Shown here one piece after another: positions 8,338-15,882 of a DNA stretch of 25,145 nt. How positions within the stretch are numbered: position 1 is the stretch's first letter; each line of letters starts with the position of its first letter. Made by a program: the position numbers and the translations under genes. The notes under the pieces were generated by a model, which was not told where the DNA came from, did no database searches, and was given only the letters and a program-made list of their open reading frames with translations. Origin of the DNA: UBA11996 sp964394975 (GTDB lineage Bacteria > Chloroflexota > Dehalococcoidia > Lucifugimonadales > UBA826); assembly GCA_964394975.1 (NCBI GenBank), contig CAYMZR010000022.1, positions 1-25,145 of the forward strand, given 5' to 3'.

Positions 8338-9030
8338 ATGCAAATACTCAACGATTCAGATAGAGAATTTGTCAGGAACCGGTTTGAAAATGAACTGGTT
8401 AGCGAGGTGAATTTAACCCTATTCACACAAAGTGACCTGGGAGGACTTGTTATTCCTGGACGTGAATGTGAAACCTGTGCCCCCACAGAGCAACTCTTAA
8501 AAGAAGTTAGCGAAACATCTGATTTAATAAATTTCAAAAAGTTAGACATTCGAAATGATGCGGAAGAAGCTTCTCGCTGTGGAATATCACGGATACCATC
8601 TTTTCTGGTATCCAGAGATAATGAAACCAATGTTAGGTATCTTGGCATACCCGCCGGTACCGAATTTCCTGTTTTGATGGAAGCATTAGTAAATGTTTCC
8701 TCAGGAGAACCAAAATTATCTGACGAGTCAAAAGAATTTCTGGAGACATTGTCCGAAAACGTTCTGATTAAAACTTTCGTTACGCCAAGTTGACCTTATT
8801 GTCCAGGGGTAGCCAGTTTGGCTCACGCAATGGCGGCATATACTCAGAAAGTGGTCGCAGAAGTAATTGAAGTCCAGGAGTTTCCTGATATAGGAAATTC
8901 CTATCAGGTTAAAGGCGTCCCTTTGACGGTGATTAATGAAAAATACAGTTTCACAGGAGCTGCAGACGAACAAATGTTGCTTGAACATCTGAAAAATGCC
9001 TTGCTTGAATCCCCTGAAAGGGAATTTTAG
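8338..9030 (+). CDS. Putative selenocysteine-containing protein disulfide oxidoreductase (two thioredoxin/glutaredoxin folds)
   Basis: Read through the in-frame TGA at 8791-8793, this is a 230-residue protein, the usual length of glutaredoxin-like PDO proteins. Domain 1 has Cys44-E-T-Cys47 and a cis-Pro loop at Ile86-Pro87. Domain 2 has Sec152-P-Y-Cys155 (canonical C-P-Y-C) after FVTPS, and a cis-Pro at Val194-Pro195. The two parts (8338-8793 and 8794-9030) are in exactly the same frame, and the only interruption is at the nucleophilic Cys position. A SECIS-like hairpin follows. PDOs catalyse cytosolic dithiol/disulfide exchange and can accept electrons from thioredoxin reductase; there is no signal peptide. 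AGGGAGG precedes the ATG. Alternatives are a nonsense mutation or assembly error; a separate start at TTG 8818 would leave a domain without its redox motif. Confidence 0.8.
8791..8831 (+). promoter_or_regulatory. UGA recoding site with candidate bacterial SECIS hairpin
   Basis: After the UGA (8791-8793) the RNA can form AGCCA (8811-8815) paired with UGGCU (8819-8823) around a GUU loop (8816-8818). Just below the stem U8810 bulges and G8809 can pair with C8824; an outer AUUG/CAAU helix (8798-8801 with 8828-8831) may close it. The loop begins 22 nt after the UGA, starts with G followed by U, and has a bulged U below a short upper stem: the features SelB recognises in the E. coli fdhF SECIS. The lower stem is imperfect, so this is a prediction. 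Confidence 0.6.
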
Positions 9031-9032
9031 GG

Positions 9033-10436
9033 TTGAACTTTAGGGCATACGTACTTTTATGTTTTGTCTTTGTGGGCATAACAGTTCACATTTTTTTTCA
9101 ATGGCAAATAGAGAATGTAGCCGCTGTCGGTTCAGACATACAAATTGAGTCAGTTTCAGCTAAAAGCGAGTTTCCAGAAGGAATTAGGTTCAAAATCGTT
9201 GCTAGTTCACCTAACCCAGTGAATGAAATAGCTGTGAACTTCAGGATCGGACAGCAGGTTTCAGGGGTTTATGAATACTTGAATTTCGATATTGGGCGAG
9301 AAGTTGAAGGCACCTTGTTTTGGAATACGAACACAAGTGCCAGATATGTTCCGCCTGGCACAATCATTGAGTATAGTTTCACTGTTTCAAATGAATCCGG
9401 GGATGTCCTTAACTCCGATAATAACTATCTGATTTATGAGGACACAAGGTTTGAATGGGATGAAATAGAATCGGGTACCATTTCCGTTGCTTACCATGGA
9501 CCAGTGAAAAGTAGAGCCGAAGATCTTTTAGATGCTATGAATCAGACCCTTCGCTTGATGGAACCGGTATTCGGCGATGTTCAAGGAGACCCAATTAGAG
9601 TCACCATGTATAACAATGTTGCGGAGATGTTGGGAGCTTTGCCGCCGAGTAGTTCGACGATAAGAAGTGAACTAATCACGGAAGGTCAGGCTTATCCAGA
9701 TATCGGGACTTTGTTGGTTTTGGGCGGGGGAAGAATGTCCAGAGGTACAGCTTCCCATGAAGTTACACACATCTTGGTTCATAGAGCCGGCGACAGTGTA
9801 TTTAGTAGTGTCCCATCCTGGTTAAATGAAGGGTTGGCTGAATTTGGCAACGTATCACCCAGTTTTTCATACGATGTGGCATTAGATTTCGCTGTCCATG
9901 CAGATAGATTAATGCCCATTACTTCGATGAAAAGCCGGCCCGGAAAAGCGGAAGACGTGATCATTTTTTATGGGGCTGCCAGTTCAATAGTCGAATTTAT
10001 GATTTTGAAATATGGTCCAGATAAAATGTTGACTTTGCTGACTGAACACAAATCAGGAATGAATTTGGATGAAGCTATTGAATATGTATATGGTATTGAG
10101 AAACTCCGCTTGGAAAATGAATGGAGAAACTACATAGGCGCTCCTAGATATGAACCGGACTTATCGGAAAATAAATTGCCTACTCCTATTCCTAGACCTA
10201 CCGTAGGATTATTTTCACTGACCCCGCAGGCAGGCTCCATTTCAATCGCCTCCACTGAGGGTGGTGATCCGGCAGAATCGCCTTTATCGGATATACCCTC
10301 AACTCCCGAAACTCAAAATGCTGAAGTGGCAAAAACTTCTGGATGTAATAGGCACGGCAGTACAAATGAATTCACCGATTATTCAATGATATTGTTGTTA
10401 ATGCCTTCTCTGTTAATTTGGTCTCGCAGGAGATGA
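9033..10436 (+). CDS. Membrane-attached gluzincin metallopeptidase (peptidase MA-like) with C-terminal sorting-like tail
   Basis: The 467-residue product starts with a hydrophobic signal or anchor (VLLCFVFVGITVHIFF, about 7-22), followed by a beta-rich domain (about 30-140), then a zinc-peptidase domain. The zinc site is HEVTH at 242-246 with third ligand Glu266 in NEGLA, the gluzincin arrangement of peptidase MA-like proteins. A Pro/Thr/Ser-rich linker (about 385-435) leads to GC at 437-438, a short polar stretch, a hydrophobic helix (about 450-463) and SRRR at the very end. It should act outside the cytoplasmic membrane on proteins or peptides. The start is TTG two bases after the PDO stop, indicating translational coupling in the same operon. 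Enzyme class is well supported; the substrate is unknown. Confidence 0.8.
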   Translation: MNFRAYVLLCFVFVGITVHIFFQWQIENVAAVGSDIQIESVSAKSEFPEGIRFKIVASSPNPVNEIAVNFRIGQQVSGVYEYLNFDIGREVEGTLFWNTNTSARYVPPGTIIEYSFTVSNESGDVLNSDNNYLIYEDTRFEWDEIESGTISVAYHGPVKSRAEDLLDAMNQTLRLMEPVFGDVQGDPIRVTMYNNVAEMLGALPPSSSTIRSELITEGQAYPDIGTLLVLGGGRMSRGTASHEVTHILVHRAGDSVFSSVPSWLNEGLAEFGNVSPSFSYDVALDFAVHADRLMPITSMKSRPGKAEDVIIFYGAASSIVEFMILKYGPDKMLTLLTEHKSGMNLDEAIEYVYGIEKLRLENEWRNYIGAPRYEPDLSENKLPTPIPRPTVGLFSLTPQAGSISIASTEGGDPAESPLSDIPSTPETQNAEVAKTSGCNRHGSTNEFTDYSMILLLMPSLLIWSRRR

Positions 10437-10440
10437 GTCG

Positions 10441-10457
10441 GTAATTGATACAATTAC
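10441..10457. repeat. Short perfect inverted repeat upstream of the uncharacterised gene
   Basis: GTAATTG-ATA-CAATTAC is a perfect 7-bp inverted repeat with a 3-nt spacer, just after the peptidase stop and about 25 nt before the next gene. It is AT-rich and lacks a following T-run, so it is a weak terminator at best; an operator for a dimeric regulator is equally possible. Chance occurrence cannot be excluded. Confidence 0.3.
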
Positions 10458-10482
10458 TTGGTTATTTAGGTGTACTTGAGGT

Positions 10483-11193
10483 ATGGAATATATGAGCTTA
10501 TCTTCCGAATGGCGTAAAGCAGTAGAACAGACATATGTGGTGAAATACCCGAAACAGCATTTAGCTACTTTTGGTATCACAAACATAGACTATTTCGTAG
10601 TAACAGAACCTTTGTATACTGCGATAGATTCACAAAAGAAAGATTTGGAAGGTGTGGTTCGGAGTGGCAAAGTAAAAGCCGAGCAGCCTACATTGATTAC
10701 GCCTACGTATGCTATGAACTTGAATGGGTTCAGCGAAGATGCCTATCGCTATTTTGATCAGGTAGCCCAAATGTATGGTCCTAACAGCCCGGGAATAATG
10801 TATCAATATAACAATGAGCCTAAGGGATTAGAAATTCTAAGCGGTAATCCTAATGAGATTGCGCATCGTATATCTAAGGAACTTAAAGATAAGAAAAATG
10901 ATCTTTCAGTCGTGATATCAGGGGTAGATGAGTTTTGGGACGTAGCTTTGCTCAAGTTTATTTATGAGTTCACCGCTTCGTCTGTTTCTTTCAATAGTAA
11001 AGAAATGAGAGGTGTGGGCCTTATGGAGCCACATATGACCTCAGGTGGGATACCAACAGCGGCTGTAAACCAGATCGAAGGAATGTTTGTATCTGTAGAA
11101 AAAGGTGGAAGTGCAGAGGCGCTCAAGGGAGAGCTAGATAAATGGGGTGTCTACTCATACTATGAAGACAGATTCTTGGATCTTTTCAAGTAA
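10483..11193 (+). CDS. Uncharacterised protein, about 233-236 residues
   Basis: I do not recognise a named family. The protein is soluble-looking: no signal peptide, no membrane segment, one domain of mixed alpha/beta composition, only moderately charged, and with no cysteine. Visible segments that look like conserved cores are GVVRSGKVKAEQPTLITPTYA (about 58-78), SPGIMYQYNNEP near 105-116 and LSVVISGVDEFWDVALLKFIYEF near 145-167. The second ATG (10492) may be the true start, because the TTGAGGT ribosome site sits 10 nt before it but only 1 nt before the first. A short inverted repeat lies upstream, and 150 nt of non-coding sequence follows, so it may be monocistronic. Confidence 0.75.
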   Translation: MEYMSLSSEWRKAVEQTYVVKYPKQHLATFGITNIDYFVVTEPLYTAIDSQKKDLEGVVRSGKVKAEQPTLITPTYAMNLNGFSEDAYRYFDQVAQMYGPNSPGIMYQYNNEPKGLEILSGNPNEIAHRISKELKDKKNDLSVVISGVDEFWDVALLKFIYEFTASSVSFNSKEMRGVGLMEPHMTSGGIPTAAVNQIEGMFVSVEKGGSAEALKGELDKWGVYSYYEDRFLDLFK

Positions 11194-11299
11194 AAAGATG
11201 GCGTTGATAGATGGTTTTTACAACCGATTAAAAGATTCATTTGATCTTTATGATATGAAGATGAAGTAGAATATATTGAGCCTTTCGATGAGGTTCCTA

Positions 11300-11308
11300 T
11301 GCTAAAAT
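11300..11308 (+). promoter_or_regulatory. Candidate extended -10 promoter for hflK-hflC
   Basis: TGCTAAAAT (11300-11308) matches an extended -10 element (TGn-TAAAAT) 38 nt before the hflK-like ATG. A TTGAGC sequence at 11276-11281 is 21 nt away, too far for a standard -35, so activity would rely on the extended -10. It resembles the TGCTAGAAT element before the inositol operon. Seen by eye; unproven. Confidence 0.35.
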
Positions 11309-11346
11309 TGCTTATATTACATTTCCGTTATGACCTGTGAGGAATC

Positions 11347-12408
11347 ATGTACAGACAAGAAGATCCAGAAGTCAATATAGAACAGATCATTGCTAAGATA
11401 AAAGGGATATTTGGCGGTTCCCGTGGTTCCTCCAATGGAAATAGCAAGGGTTCTAATACTGTGCCCTATGTGATTGTGGGGGTAATTGTACTGGGATTAA
11501 TTGGATGGTTTGCAACTGGTTTTTTCTCTGTGCAACCCGGTGAACAAGCCGCAGTAAAAATGTTTGGCCAATACTCGGACACAAAAGGTACGGGCCTTCA
11601 ATGGTGGTGGCCTGGTCCGGTAGGTGCCAGAGATATCGTAAGAGTCGACGAGATTCGAAGATTGGAGCTCGGAGTTAGGGCAGGCACCCCGGTTCTCGAT
11701 GAATCACTTATGATTACGGGAGATCCTGATGAACTGGGTGCTCCTGGTGAAGCCCCTAACATAGTGGATGTTCAGCTTTTGGTCCAGTATGACATTAAGA
11801 ATCTCCAAGATTACCTATACAAGGTTGTTTCTCCAGACGCATTTACACTGAAAGACGCCACTGAGACTTCGTTAAGACAAATCGTGGGTAGTAGGCCTAT
11901 AGACGATGTCCTCACCGATAACAAGGAAGTTATACAAATAGAAACTAAATCGAAACTTCAAGGAATACTAGACCAGTATCAAAGTGGGATAAGAATTAGA
12001 GAAGTAAAGCTACTTTATGTTTTCGCTCCGGAACAAGTTAAAGATGCTTTTGATGACGTAGTTAGGGCTAAAGAGGATAAAGCTAGGATAATAAACTTAG
12101 CTGACGCATATAAGGAAAGCGTTTTACCGCAGGCTCGAGGGCAAGCAGCGAAAGCCTTGCAAAATGCAGAAGGTACTAGACAGAAAGACATAGCAGTTGC
12201 GGTGGGAGAAGCTGAAAGTTTCCTTGCTATACAACGGGAATATAACAAATCAAAAGATGTCACACGAAAGCGACTCTATCTTGAGGCAATGGAAGAAATA
12301 CTCCCTGGAATTGGAAAAATTTTAGGCAATCCGGATGAAGTTATATTAGTGAACCCAAATACTGGCGGAAACATTGTACCGGTCCCAGTATCGGATGGAC
12401 AGGAGTAG
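11347..12408 (+). CDS. hflK: HflK-like SPFH/band 7 membrane protein
   Basis: The 353-residue protein begins with a Gly/Ser/Asn-rich N-terminal tail (about 20-37), then one membrane helix (about 39-60) and an SPFH domain starting VQPGEQAAVKMFGQY. It has the HflK-type signature GLQWWWPGPVGARDIVRVDEIRR, the long helical region with VRAKEDKARIINLADAYKESVLPQARGQAAK, and a C-terminal tail. HflK and HflC form a large membrane cage that surrounds and restrains the FtsH protease. The gene lies directly before a matching HflC-like gene, the normal order. GAGGAATC supplies the ribosome site 5 nt before the ATG. No ftsH is in the window. Assignment is by overall architecture and pairing. Confidence 0.88.
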   Translation: MYRQEDPEVNIEQIIAKIKGIFGGSRGSSNGNSKGSNTVPYVIVGVIVLGLIGWFATGFFSVQPGEQAAVKMFGQYSDTKGTGLQWWWPGPVGARDIVRVDEIRRLELGVRAGTPVLDESLMITGDPDELGAPGEAPNIVDVQLLVQYDIKNLQDYLYKVVSPDAFTLKDATETSLRQIVGSRPIDDVLTDNKEVIQIETKSKLQGILDQYQSGIRIREVKLLYVFAPEQVKDAFDDVVRAKEDKARIINLADAYKESVLPQARGQAAKALQNAEGTRQKDIAVAVGEAESFLAIQREYNKSKDVTRKRLYLEAMEEILPGIGKILGNPDEVILVNPNTGGNIVPVPVSDGQE

Positions 12409-12415
12409 AAGAACT

Positions 12416-13588
12416 ATGAAATTACTCTCCGTACTACTAGTAGCATTGATCATAGTAATGGCCATCATGTTGCCTCAAATATTCTTCACAGTCACTGAAA
12501 CAGAGGTTGGTATTGTTACACGGTTTGGTCAGATCCAAAGTGAAATAACCAGCCCTGGCCTCAGAATTAAGACACCTTTTATCGACCAGGTCACGAAATT
12601 TGAGAAACGACTTTTGATTTTTGACGCTCCACCAGATTCCCTTCTAACGAAAGATAAAAAACGACTCATTATTGACGTCTATGCTAGGGGGCGGATTGTA
12701 GATCCTAGAGTTTTCAAGGAAAGGCTTGGTGATGAGCAACGTGCCACGGACAGAGCAGTTGATATTATTTCTTCAGAATTGAGGCGTGAAATTGGTATCC
12801 ACAACCAGTCCGAAATCATCACCACCCAAAGAGACTTGATGATGGATAACGTGAAAGTAGCGGTTACTCCAAAACTACTTGAGTTTGGCATAGTAGTTGA
12901 AGATGTGCGTATAAAAAGAGCAGATTTCCCAGGAGAGATTGCTGATAGTGTTTACGCTCGTATGCAGGCTGAAAGACAGCGAAAAGCTGATAAAGAAAGA
13001 GCCGAGGGTGCAGAAATCGACGCCCAGGTCAGGGCTGATGCAGATAGGAAAGCAACAATCATTTTGGCAAACGCAACCAGAGATAGTCAGATTATAAGCG
13101 GATGTGGAGAAGCTGAAGCCACTCGTATATTTGCTGAGGCTCTTGAGCAAGATCCTGAATTTTACTCGTTTCAAAGATCGTTGGAATCGTTCAAAAATAT
13201 ATTGGGAAGTGGCACCACTGTAGTCATGCCAGTGGAAGGTTTTGGAAAGCTTTTTGAAGAAATGAGAACTGGTGTGGATGAGGCTACTCTAGTTGCCTCT
13301 GATTCGACGACTACGCAATCCTTGTCTGGTGATTCGGATAAAGTTGGTCCCAAATGCGCTGAAGTGTCAGCGGCTTGGTATTTGGCAGGTGAATTAAAAG
13401 TGGATCAGCCAGACTTGACTTTTGTATCTCAAGAGGCAAAGGAATGGAGTGGTGTAAACTTAGGTTGCTCAGATGCTTCAGATGAAAACACTGGTTCCGT
13501 ACCAGGATTTGAAGTGGAATTCATGCACGCAGGATCGAATTATCTAGTCAGATCAAATCAGTATGGATCAGTTGTAGCAATCTGCTAA
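12416..13588 (+). CDS. hflC: HflC-like SPFH protein with an extra C-terminal Cys-bounded domain
   Basis: From the ATG at 12416 (AGGAG 10 nt upstream) the protein has 390 residues. In-frame starts at 12374 and 12395 would overlap hflK and only add a basic tail. An N-terminal membrane helix (about 3-22) precedes an SPFH domain (VTETEVGIVTRFGQI) and the HflC hallmark segment DPEFYSFQRSLESFKNIL. E. coli HflC ends soon after; this one continues for about 110 residues through a Ser/Thr linker into a compact domain starting at Cys314 and ending with Cys390 as the last residue, with the core KEWSGVNLGCSD. That pattern resembles a small extracellular domain often seen alone or fused in Chloroflexota. 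It should sit on the outer side of the membrane. It forms an operon with hflK. Confidence 0.85.
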   Translation: MKLLSVLLVALIIVMAIMLPQIFFTVTETEVGIVTRFGQIQSEITSPGLRIKTPFIDQVTKFEKRLLIFDAPPDSLLTKDKKRLIIDVYARGRIVDPRVFKERLGDEQRATDRAVDIISSELRREIGIHNQSEIITTQRDLMMDNVKVAVTPKLLEFGIVVEDVRIKRADFPGEIADSVYARMQAERQRKADKERAEGAEIDAQVRADADRKATIILANATRDSQIISGCGEAEATRIFAEALEQDPEFYSFQRSLESFKNILGSGTTVVMPVEGFGKLFEEMRTGVDEATLVASDSTTTQSLSGDSDKVGPKCAEVSAAWYLAGELKVDQPDLTFVSQEAKEWSGVNLGCSDASDENTGSVPGFEVEFMHAGSNYLVRSNQYGSVVAIC

Positions 13589-13669
13589 GTGTACCGACGA
13601 CGACTTTTTGCGTTGCTGTTTGAGCGTCAGTAGGAAAATTCATATAGGTTCAATTAAGGTGTGAATTAA

Positions 13670-14167
13670 TTGGAAGATGCTATTGTGTTGAACTGTCACT
13701 GCGATGACGGGTTTGATATTCAAACGTTAATTCCATCTCTGGTTGAAATTGGAAAGCAGACGTTGCATAAGTGCGATATTTATTCCGGTGAGGCCAGTAT
13801 TTTTATTACCGACGATGAAAATATAAAGAGCTTAAACGAAAAGTACAGAGGTCTTGATGAGGTAACAGATGTCCTATCCTTCTCAAACAAACATGAAGGA
13901 GAGTATTATGGCAGCGCTAATGATGGTCGGATTGGTCTCTCATCAGAAGAATTTGTAATCCCTGTTGATTTTATCGATCAGATTGGCGAAGTTGTAATAT
14001 CTTTGCCGCAGGTTGAGAGACAGGCCTTAGAAAACAATGTCGAAATGTCACAAGAATTGAAAACCCTTGTAGTTCATGGGTTCTTACATTTATTGGGTTA
14101 CGATCACGTAGAGATGGAAGATAGGAAAGAAATGGAATTCTTAGAAAAAGAAATTATGGCTGGGTAA
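13670..14167 (+). CDS. ybeY: Endoribonuclease YbeY (rRNA maturation factor)
   Basis: This 165-residue protein carries the YbeY zinc motif HGFLHLLGYDH at 136-146 (H136, H140, H146). YbeY is a single-strand-specific RNase that takes part in 16S rRNA 3'-end maturation and ribosome quality control. The N-terminal half has the usual ITDDENIKSLNEKYRGLDEVTDVLSF motif; between DVLSF and the GEVVIS strand there is a somewhat long insertion (about 885-1000 nt-wise 13888-13995) compared with E. coli. The start is TTG, supported by AAGGTG 8 nt upstream. Only 9 nt separate it from dnaX, so it is probably the first gene of a housekeeping operon. Confidence 0.93.
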   Translation: MEDAIVLNCHCDDGFDIQTLIPSLVEIGKQTLHKCDIYSGEASIFITDDENIKSLNEKYRGLDEVTDVLSFSNKHEGEYYGSANDGRIGLSSEEFVIPVDFIDQIGEVVISLPQVERQALENNVEMSQELKTLVVHGFLHLLGYDHVEMEDRKEMEFLEKEIMAG

Positions 14168-14176
14168 AGATCAACA

Positions 14177-15880
14177 ATGGCTGAGGCACTATACAGAAAA
14201 TGGAGACCGGGAATTTTATCCGACTTAGTTGGACAAGATCATGTCGCACAAACGCTTCGTCAGGCTGTTCTGACCGATAGGGTATCTCATGCCTATATGT
14301 TTTGCGGCCCTAGAGGGACGGGCAAAACCAGTACTGCCCGGATATTAGCAAAGGCAGTGAATTGTTTGTCTCCAATCGATGGCGAACCAGATGACACTTG
14401 CCATATGTGCGTGGCTGTTAATGAAGGAAGAGCTATTGATCTAATCGAGATCGATGCAGCTAGTAATCGCCGCATAGCAGACGTGCGAGATTTGACCGAA
14501 AAGATACATTACAGTCCTGCTGAAGCGAAGTTTAAAGTTTATATAATCGACGAAGTTCACATGCTCACCCAGGAAGCTTTCAATGCATTGTTGAAGACTT
14601 TAGAGGAACCGCCGCCTCATGCAATCTTGATCTTGGCTACTACGGATGTTCATAAAGTTCCGTTAACCATAATTTCGAGGTGCCAGCGTTTTGATTTTCG
14701 GCGGGTTCCAGCAGAAGATATTGTAAGTAAGTTAAAAAAACTTAGTGTGGAAGAAGAAATAGATATAGATGACGAGGTCCTTACTTTGGTCGCCCGCAAA
14801 TCTACGGGGAGCCTGCGCGACGCAGAAAATATTTTAGAACAAGTAATGGTTTCAGTAGAACAACCTGTTACGGAAGAGGCGGTAAGGAAACTACTTAATC
14901 TTACAGATGAATCACTACCGGCGGATTTGTTAGAGGCTATGGCAGATAATGACATAAAAGATAGTTTGGTCAAACTGGGGAATTTGGTTGCCGATGGTAT
15001 GGAACCTTCACAGGTTCATTCTAGCCTTATGGAAATAACTCGAGTGATGATTTTATTGAAATCTCGGGCCAGTGATGGGTCTGAATTTGGAGATTCATTA
15101 AAAGAGAGGTTAGTCGAGATTGTTGAGAAATTCAGTATTGAAAGATTGGTTTATATCGCGAAAATCATGGCAGAGGTTGATTTCAAAGATCTTTTAAACC
15201 CAGCATTATCTCTTGAAATTGCCGTGATGGAGTCTATCTTGGGAGCTCAGGATAATACCTCGAGCCAAATTGTAGCTGCTACGAAAACAGTGACTTCATC
15301 TCCTACAGTGGCTCAATCAAAACCTTTTCCCAACACAACTCCGGCTGACCCAGTTAATAAAAAACCTCAGGATCTTAATAAAACTGGACCTGTTACTGAA
15401 AAGACCATTCCGGAACCTGTAGTTGCGTCAGCAACTTCGGAGAAACCAAGTGATCAAGTACAGGAGATGGCTACCGATACTATTGTTACCGCACCCCCAA
15501 CAACCGCAGTGGGGGAGAGCACAATTGATGAACATTGGAACGAATTATTACGTTCTTTGAGACAGACAGGCAAAAGATTCAACCTCGGAGCCTTACTCCG
15601 CGGATGTAAGGAACGTGAGCTCAAAGGAGACACCCTGGTGCTAACATTTCTGCATAGTTCCCACCTGGATAGAATTAACAGTGAAATTGAAGATCCTTTA
15701 GTAAATGGACAGTTTGAAAGTGTCGTAGAAAAAGTTCTTGGTAAAAAGTATAAAATTAGTGTCGAATTAGCTAACAATGAATTAAAGTCTGTGCCAGGCC
15801 CTATTTCGCAACAAAGTCCTCTGGTACGGGCCGCACAGGCACTTGGAGCAAGGATAGTCGAAGAAAGGAGTAAGGGTTAA
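14177..15880 (+). CDS. dnaX: DNA polymerase III subunit gamma/tau
   Basis: The 567-residue protein is the ATPase motor of the clamp loader, which loads the beta clamp during replication. It begins with LYRKWRPGILSDLVGQDHV, has Walker A GPRGTGKT at 44-51, Walker B DEVHML, and SRCQRFDFRR of the AAA+ sensor region. The zinc-binding segment shows Cys63, Cys75 and Cys78, with Asp72 where the second of four Cys is expected. Residues about 370-440 form a Pro/Thr/Ser-rich linker, followed by a C-terminal tau-like domain. I see no strong slippery A-run with a following stop to suggest a programmed gamma frameshift. It lies in the conserved dnaX-ybaB-recR order. Confidence 0.96.
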   Translation: MAEALYRKWRPGILSDLVGQDHVAQTLRQAVLTDRVSHAYMFCGPRGTGKTSTARILAKAVNCLSPIDGEPDDTCHMCVAVNEGRAIDLIEIDAASNRRIADVRDLTEKIHYSPAEAKFKVYIIDEVHMLTQEAFNALLKTLEEPPPHAILILATTDVHKVPLTIISRCQRFDFRRVPAEDIVSKLKKLSVEEEIDIDDEVLTLVARKSTGSLRDAENILEQVMVSVEQPVTEEAVRKLLNLTDESLPADLLEAMADNDIKDSLVKLGNLVADGMEPSQVHSSLMEITRVMILLKSRASDGSEFGDSLKERLVEIVEKFSIERLVYIAKIMAEVDFKDLLNPALSLEIAVMESILGAQDNTSSQIVAATKTVTSSPTVAQSKPFPNTTPADPVNKKPQDLNKTGPVTEKTIPEPVVASATSEKPSDQVQEMATDTIVTAPPTTAVGESTIDEHWNELLRSLRQTGKRFNLGALLRGCKERELKGDTLVLTFLHSSHLDRINSEIEDPLVNGQFESVVEKVLGKKYKISVELANNELKSVPGPISQQSPLVRAAQALGARIVEERSKG

Positions 15881-15882
15881 TA

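Noticed and set aside
8818..9030. A separate gene starting with TTG at 8818 after the UGA, preceded by AGGGG
   Set aside because: It would lack the redox motif (P-Y-C lies before it) and it is exactly in frame with the upstream half; read-through explains both better.
11190..11221. GTAAAAA/TTTTTAC inverted repeat after the uncharacterised gene as a terminator
   Set aside because: The stem is nearly all A/T with an 18-nt loop and overlaps the stop codon; too weak to call.
12374..12415. Longer HflC start inside hflK
   Set aside because: The extra residues are basic and unlike an HflC N-terminus, while the ATG at 12416 has a well-placed AGGAG and begins right at the membrane helix.
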